Shown one piece after another: positions 58,230-64,000 of a stretch of 64,000 nt of DNA. The stretch comes from Onthophagus taurus (taxonomy: Eukaryota; Arthropoda; Insecta; Coleoptera; Scarabaeidae). The DNA lies in assembly GCF_036711975.1 (NCBI RefSeq), contig NC_091967.1:14570001-14634000 (forward strand), given 5' to 3'. Every line of letters starts with the position of its first letter. Within the stretch, counting starts at the first letter, position 1. Position numbers and translations under genes: made by a program. The notes under the pieces are model-generated. The model was not told the origin of the DNA. It did not search any database and saw nothing but the letters and a program-made list of their open reading frames with translations.

Positions 58230-59423
58230 GTGAAATTAATCACCGTGGCGGTTTTACGCAACTCATGTTTCGTTTAAAAATTGTGTTTGTAATAGTACGT
58301 TTAAATTCAAAATAATAAAATGGTTAAAAATAAATATTTTGTAATAAATATAATTTTAATAAAATGATATGGATACCCTCTTGGCAACCTTCTCATGAGG
58401 TCAAAAGCTAAAGAAGCAATATTACTTGCATAAAGAGTTTTTGAAATATTTTAAGGTAACAGATGATTCTTTTTGAAACATTTTGATCTATAGCCATAAA
58501 TCATTTCAATATTACCGATGCCATCAGATTTTGTGGTTAAATTTGTCCCATATTGACCTAGAATAGCAAGACTTGCATTCCAGTTAATTTTAAATCTCAA
58601 GTATTTTTCTTAGTTTTAACTTTAGCATAGTGGAAGTCTACAAGAGGGAAATTTTATGTAATTTCGAATTCTTTGGCTAACTTATTTGAGTGTTGTGTAA
58701 AGTTTATCATTACTTTTTTCCCAATCTGTTAGTATTATTGATTTACGCAATTTGATTTTTCTCAGTGTACACGGAAGTAAGATGTATCATATTAGAGGAA
58801 TTCTTCTTTCTAGTTGTTCAGCTCGTTTAACAAAAAGCTTCATATTAACTCTAACAAATAGGGTTAGGAATGAATCTTTGGTCTGAGGTGCCGAGCATGC
58901 GTTTTGTATGCAGAGATTGATCTGCTTATAGACCACACACTCCTGACCTATAGAACTGGATTATAGCTATCCAATCCTTTGGTATGGAATGCACACTATG
59001 TTGATGAAACGTATATGTGGAAATAACTTAGGTTTTGCTGTTTTATAGTTCGCTGATGAGTGGGGTGATCTTCATAGTTCTCCCTCTCTGGTCATAGTAT
59101 TTCCCGTAGAGCTTGGTTGGACTACGATAGACTTCGCCGTTGTTTTTCCCCATGTTTTTCCAACTACGGGGGTTGTATGCATGATCTTATTCCGGTCATA
59201 TATTCCAACTCATGTATCGTTTAAAAATTGTCTTTGTAATAGTGCGTTTGAATTCAAAATAATATTTTCTAATAAATACAACCTTAATAAAATGATATGG
59301 ATATTAAATCACCGCCCATTTCTTACGATCTTTTCTCTTCCTCGATATTGAAATACGCGTAATGCGTTCCTCAGAATATATCGTCATGTACATATTAATT
59401 ATCGTGAAATTAATCAACGTGGA
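58230..59423. repeat. Pair of direct repeats about 950 bp apart
   Basis: 58260-58375 and 59207-59303 share CAACTCATG, CGTTTAAAAATTG, TTTGTAATAGT, AATTCAAAATAAT and TTAATAAAATGATATGGATA. A second shared block, GTGAAATTAATCA-CGTGG, is at 58230-58248 and about 59403-59421. The pattern suggests a tandem duplication later split by inserted sequence (58376-59206), whose right end carries the repeat terminus at 59160. Confidence 0.6.
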
Positions 59424-59984
59424 GAGATCTTGACTTTCGCCACGAAAGTTTCATTAGGGTATCCGTAGTATTATCGAATAAAATGCATTTAAGTATTAAG
59501 GCGTCACCGGTCAATAACTTCCGTACATTGACGGATCCGCGTGTAAAATTAAATGAGATTGCCTGATTGATAAATTCCTTACATTTCCATACTATATACA
59601 TAGTATAACATGAAAACTACGCCACTCCAAATGAAAACATACCGTTTGTAATTTACCAATGAAGTATTCTAAATGATAGAACGCCTACAAATATTTGTTC
59701 AACCGATGGCGATGGTATGTTTAAGAAAAGTTGGTCGGCGTAAAATGCTTGTTATATATATAACTTCAATTCATTAAATTGAATTATACCACGACCGCAT
59801 GAATTCCCGGCTTAGCGCTTCGGCCAACATGCCAAAAATATCACGGAGAGTGTCAAGCAAAATAATGTATATTAACATCAGGCACAGACTTAATTTGCTT
59901 TGAAGAAAACGACACGGCGCTTCTGAAATATTTTTAATCCGGTTTATTTAAAGGGATTTTGAAAAAAATAAAATTACAGTAAAA

Positions 59985-60085
59985 TTTCAATATAGCGGAC
60001 CTCGTTAGAACGGAGAAGTTGCTCTATTTCATGTTCATAGATAAATTCGGGGTATTCCCCGAGTTTTCTATACGCTATATAAATC
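59985..60085. repeat. Dispersed repeat, copy B
   Basis: It shares CATAGATAA, GGTATTCCCCGAGTTTTCTA and TATATAAATCAA with copy A at 51.6-51.7 kb, preceded by ATATAGCGGACCTCGTTAGA. Probably the same pogo/Tigger-like family. Confidence 0.45.
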
Positions 60086-60099
60086 AAAGACGAAAATAA

Positions 60100-60166
60100 A
60101 ACTAACACTAAACCTAGAACTAGAGACTAAACCCGAATGTTTCTAGTTCTAGGTCAAGTGTTAGTT
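60100..60166. repeat. Foldback of AACTAACACTA-type sequence
   Basis: AACTAACACTAAACCTAGAA followed by CTAGA pairs with TCTAGTTCTAGGTCAAGTGT followed by TAGTT. The 25-bp arms have two mismatches and a 17-base loop. Further half-copies (GGAACTAACACTAGCCCTAG) follow at 60223-60242. Confidence 0.6.
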
Positions 60167-60657
60167 CTTGTTTTAGTTGTTATTCAGCGCTAGGATGTTG
60201 TATGCTTATATTGAACTTAAAGTGGAACTAACACTAGCCCTAGACACATGTGGGATTACTCGTCTTAAGAGACGCATGGCTAAACTCGATCAAGATCTTT
60301 ATTTTAATAAGATTTCTGTCCTAACATCCAAAGTTTAGAATTAAATGACATCCTGATTTAATATACGTAAAGAGTACCATAACGTCAACTAAGACTACAG
60401 TTTGTTCCCGGACTTGGTAGGAAGGTTAGGTATCGATGAATCAAAGTGAATTACGAGGTAATTATACATTTGTGGCTGGTAGAGTGTGAACTGACGACCC
60501 ATTCGAAATGGAAGGTACACCCGATCGGGTCGTGATCGCGGGAACTGCCTTTTACTTGATTTATGGGATGCTATCACCGCCTGGTTTCCCGTACCGTAAA
60601 ATTTTACTTTTACCTTCATAAAAGACAATTTACGAGCGGTGAGGGCTCTCTTAAAAA

Positions 60658-60758
60658 GGTATAAATGTGCTGGCCGCGCGGTTACGAATCCTCACCGCCT
60701 AATGATTTAGATATTATCTTTATGTGTATACGTGGCCCACAGGTCGCCCACAACAAAG
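60658..60758 (+). promoter_or_regulatory. Candidate TATA promoter with short first exon
   Basis: TATAAATG at 60660-60667 lies about 30 bp before CCTCACCGCC, and a strong donor (CAACAAAG followed by GTGAGAGT) lies at 60759, inside a GC-richer island. This could be an alternative first exon of the gene that starts at 47.3 kb, or a separate promoter. No downstream exon is visible, so it is only a suggestion. Confidence 0.3.
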
Positions 60759-63700
60759 GTGAGAGTGCGGAACTGTTGTTTCTCATCAACATCTGCAAAA
60801 AAAAAATTGGAACCTAACGAAACCCAACTTTGGAAATCGTGACGTGAAATCCAATTTAACGTGACATTAAGGAAGAAAGACATTTTGATCCCGTTCGTGC
60901 TGCTAAGCGAGTAAATCTCTTAATCGTTAAGACATTCAATTTGTAACAAGGAACTTAACAATGAAACTTATTTCAGAGTTTAATGTTTTAGGAGATTTAA
61001 AATGTTAATTTTCGTATTTGGATACTATTTTATGTTGTAGTAGTTTATAGTTCATTACAGTTAACGAAAGATTAATTTCTTCGTAATAACTAGGGAATGG
61101 TCATTTCCTAAAAGTATATGGATGCAGAATTTCGCTCGATGTTAGACAACGTTTAAAACAGATCGATCATTATTCAAACGATGGAAAATAAACTTAAATA
61201 ATTCTATTTATAAGCAGTGATTTGTCTTATACGATTTTAAATGAATTATATTTTTTTCTTGGTGAATCAACAGTATTCTAACAGTAACTGTTACCGTTAG
61301 ATAGAGATGTTTTTATGTATGAAATTCCAACATTAATTCTGATGATCTTTGTCTAGGATATGATTTAAAAGTGCTACTAAAATTTGTGGTCTTCACGCAA
61401 CTAAATATTTAAAAATTCTAAATTCAATCCTTAAATGATTTTTTATGCATGACAATTTTATGTGAAATTAATGTCGCATTTTAAAGGCGTTCTTTTAATT
61501 CCTTTTTAATTGCTTTCATCGCAATAAAGCACGAATGACGTGTAGGAAAAGGGATTTAAAATTTTAATCGCGTGTTTGAACGTTACGTGCAAGTGCAAAG
61601 CAACCTTAACAGCGTTCTATTGCCGCCTTGATATTGCACGGCGAATCAAAGCGTTAATTACTCGACGAGTTACCTATTATCCGACGATTATAAAATTTCT
61701 CCTTCTCTCCACATACGGATGTCTGGCGCACATGAAAAGAGAAAAGAAAAAGAATTGGCGGCTCTTATCATATGGTTTCGATAGAATTCTACGCAGGTAT
61801 CGTAAAGTTTTTGTTCGAAATTCGCATTAACCATTGTTCTGAAAAGCAATTATGTCTAGGAATTTTTTTTACGATGAGAGATGTTGAATGTTGAGACTAA
61901 TACGAAATCATGTTTATTTCAGTTTGAGGGATATTAGTTTGAAACAGAATTGCTTTGAGCTGGTAATGATGTATATACCATGCATGATAAAGGAGCACTT
62001 TATTGATAATCTTCAGTTACAAACTTTGAATATTGTCTCCACTAAATATTAGATTAACTTAGAATGGATTCAGCTAACCTATCCGTATCGCCGGAAGAAA
62101 CCAAGTTATTAATGTGACCTCCTAGAGGTTTATATCGATCATATAATGCATATTATTTGTTTGTACTGTAAATATAGTCAATACCAAACTGGTATTGACC
62201 AATTGTGGTGGATATAGTGGCCTATGCTAAGTTTACCGCGTCTAATTCCCAATTAGAATTTTATGTTTGGTGTAGATTATCGATATACAATATCCTAGTT
62301 AAATACACTACCTTTATGAACTTAGCCTCCAGCGGCTCCCAATTATTATTGGTTAATAAATAAGTTAAATAATAAGTTGAATGGTTATTATTTATATAGG
62401 AGTAAAATAACGTGTTGATTCATTAAAATAATACTGTATGTTGAAGGATTTCCATTCTTTCAAACTCACTACATATTATTATTACAAGTGTAAAGAGTAA
62501 AACGCGAGTATCAGCAAACAAATTCTCCACAATATTTAATGTTTTACTTAAACTACGAAATTTACGTAAAGAGATAATGAATTAATCTTGTTACTGAAAA
62601 AAAAATTAAAAATAATTTTAATTTTGTAATTTGAAACTGGACATTTTGGAGACAAAATGTGGCGTCGATTAAACGACATTTCGACTCTGGTATTTTCAAG
62701 CTTTCTATTAAGATGGGATAAAGGATTGGAATACTTATGAACGGGTTAGAAAAGAATAAAGTGAGATGATGTCGTTTATCAGCCATCGTTAATTTTAATT
62801 AAAATAATCGGACTCTTGGATACCCTTAAATTTATAATCTAATTCGTCTACGTTTGAGGACTGCATTCCAACATGGTCCACTTTTATTCTTGTCACATAG
62901 ATAATTGTGCCAAGAAAATATTTAAGAAAATAATAATAATTTTCAAAGTTATTTCTTAAATTATTTTGAACATTTTCACCTTCTTTTATATGATCGATTA
63001 GGATTTTTCGATTTAAATTGTATTCATGCTTTAATTAATAATTCTCCCTTTGTGTTGACGAATGACTAATTCATGTATCGGCGCTGCCAAGCTAAAACGG
63101 CACAAAGGACATTCACTTGATACACAAAGTAAATGGCGTGCATGCACAATCGTTTGTAAACGAGATTTACTTGATGCGTGGCTAATTTTTCCACTAAGTT
63201 TGTATCCGATATGTGGGAGAGTTCATAATCTCCTATTACATGTTTGTGCTTTACTTAAAAAATATTCCTGCATTTAATATTTATAAAATTTTTATTACCC
63301 ACAAAACTATGTTAAATGTAAATTTCAATGCGCAAACATTCCAATACTGTTTACCGTTATCATAGTTGTCAGCTGGAACATAACCTTGAGATGGGTCGTG
63401 ATAAAATGTAGCTGTTTCGTTAATTACGACATTTTGGAGAATACTTTTTCATTTGCTTAACAATACTTATTGTAGCGTCTATACAAAACAACAAATAACC
63501 TACATCGATTTATCCAACAATTCTAAACATTTTCCTCTGTAAACTGCTGCAACATACGTTTGTTAAACACAAGATTATAGACAAATTATAAACATTATAG
63601 TATTATAAACATGCTCTAAATATATTACGTTGTGTTCTTTTAAGGATTAATCTTTAAGGTTAAAGTACATGTGTAAGGAAATAAAATTATATTAGTTTAT

Positions 63701-63842
63701 TAAAATTAATCCTTTCATCCGTTTCGATTCCATTCCACATTTTTTTAAACATTTTACAATTATAAAACTGTTAATGATACCGATATTTTATTAAGTATAT
63801 TTTTTTCTAAGTTTGTTTGTAGTATTGTTTGTTGCCTTCGGA

Positions 63843-64000
63843 TTACACAGAGTTCTTTCGAAGATTAGCCACCTCTTCTACATTACCATTGTCTGATTCA
63901 GTCAAGTTTTCATTTGTTAGTATATACTCAGTAATCGTTGGATCACTATCCAGTTCTTCCCCAAACCACTTTTCAATATCTTGCTCTGTGAGGTTTGCTT
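63843..64000 (-). CDS. Partial reading frame, C-terminal end or exon, acidic
   Basis: An open minus-strand frame of 51 codons before the stop runs off the right edge. It reads NLTEQDIEKWFGEELDSDPT and then a serine/asparagine/glutamate-rich stretch, ending LRKNSV. The acidic pattern with IEKWF recalls the N-terminal region of piggyBac-type transposases or the tail of pogo/Tigger ones, but I cannot decide, and it could belong to an ordinary gene. The upstream part is outside the window. Confidence 0.4.
   Translation of the reverse strand, partial: ANLTEQDIEKWFGEELDSDPTITEYILTNENLTESDNGNVEEVANLRKNSV

Larger units (their letters stand above)
47986..64000. other. Long intron or gene-poor region, no coding exon recognised
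   Basis: 16 kb of AT-rich sequence without a recognisable coding exon. If the exon at 47.3-48.0 kb is real, this is its first intron. GC-richer islands lie at 56.22-56.42, 57.62-57.80 and 60.40-60.80 kb and could be regulatory. It contains the LINE scraps, minisatellite, duplicated blocks and foldback listed separately. The open frames at 48993, 53424, 57605, 57844, 59410, 60395, 61576, 62562 and 63062 have no domain I recognise. Confidence 0.4.

Overview
The window looks like nuclear DNA of an insect, probably a beetle or another holometabolous insect. It is strongly AT-rich, has split genes with GT-AG introns, carries insect-type orthologues (Loquacious, DDX43, a receptor guanylyl cyclase of the Gyc76C/Gyc32E type), and is littered with relics of animal transposons (Tc1/mariner, PIF-Harbinger, Mutator-like, pogo/Tigger and non-LTR elements). 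The order is an inference. All exon joints below were read by eye from splice signals, reading phase and family knowledge; no alignment or search was run.

Layout. 1-2195: AT-rich flank. 2196-6152 (minus): loquacious, five coding exons, three double-stranded-RNA-binding domains. 6153-8220: short divergent spacer holding a cluster of foldback repeats. 8333-13313 (plus): DDX43-type KH + DEAD-box RNA helicase, seven coding exons, with two LINE relics in its first coding intron. 13.4-29.1 kb: long stretch with no clear protein gene, holding pogo/Tigger and Tc1 relics, a candidate 5' exon near 17.1-17.3 kb, a PIF-Harbinger deletion derivative with 48-bp inverted ends (20897-22291) and a tandem duplication. 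29133-44437 (plus): receptor guanylyl cyclase, twenty coding exons that join in phase to 1276 codons, complete from signal peptide to a possible PDZ-binding C-terminus. One of its introns holds a separate three-exon gene for a small secreted protein (35641-36463). Another intron holds a near-intact DD41D mariner-like element with 273-bp inverted repeats (39359-41488). 45.0-47.0 kb: short-period repeat field, a tandem duplication of about 0.6 kb and a 68-bp foldback. 47.29-47.99 kb: promoter and long first exon of another plus-strand gene, whose body would lie in or beyond the remaining 16 kb. That last part is intron-like and contains only repeats, LINE scraps, a possible TATA promoter at 60.66 kb and the end of an unidentified minus-strand reading frame at the right edge.

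How the genes relate. loquacious (Dicer partner in miRNA/siRNA production) and DDX43 (linked in silkworm to piRNA amplification) lie head to head and could share a promoter region, so two small-RNA genes sit side by side. The guanylyl cyclase and its nested secreted gene share strand but no evident pathway. I found no tRNA, rRNA, CRISPR array or prokaryotic feature, and nothing I could defend as a wholly new system. The best leads are the loqs/DDX43 pair with its hairpin cluster, the nested secreted gene, the near-intact DD41D element and the 45-47 kb repeat field.
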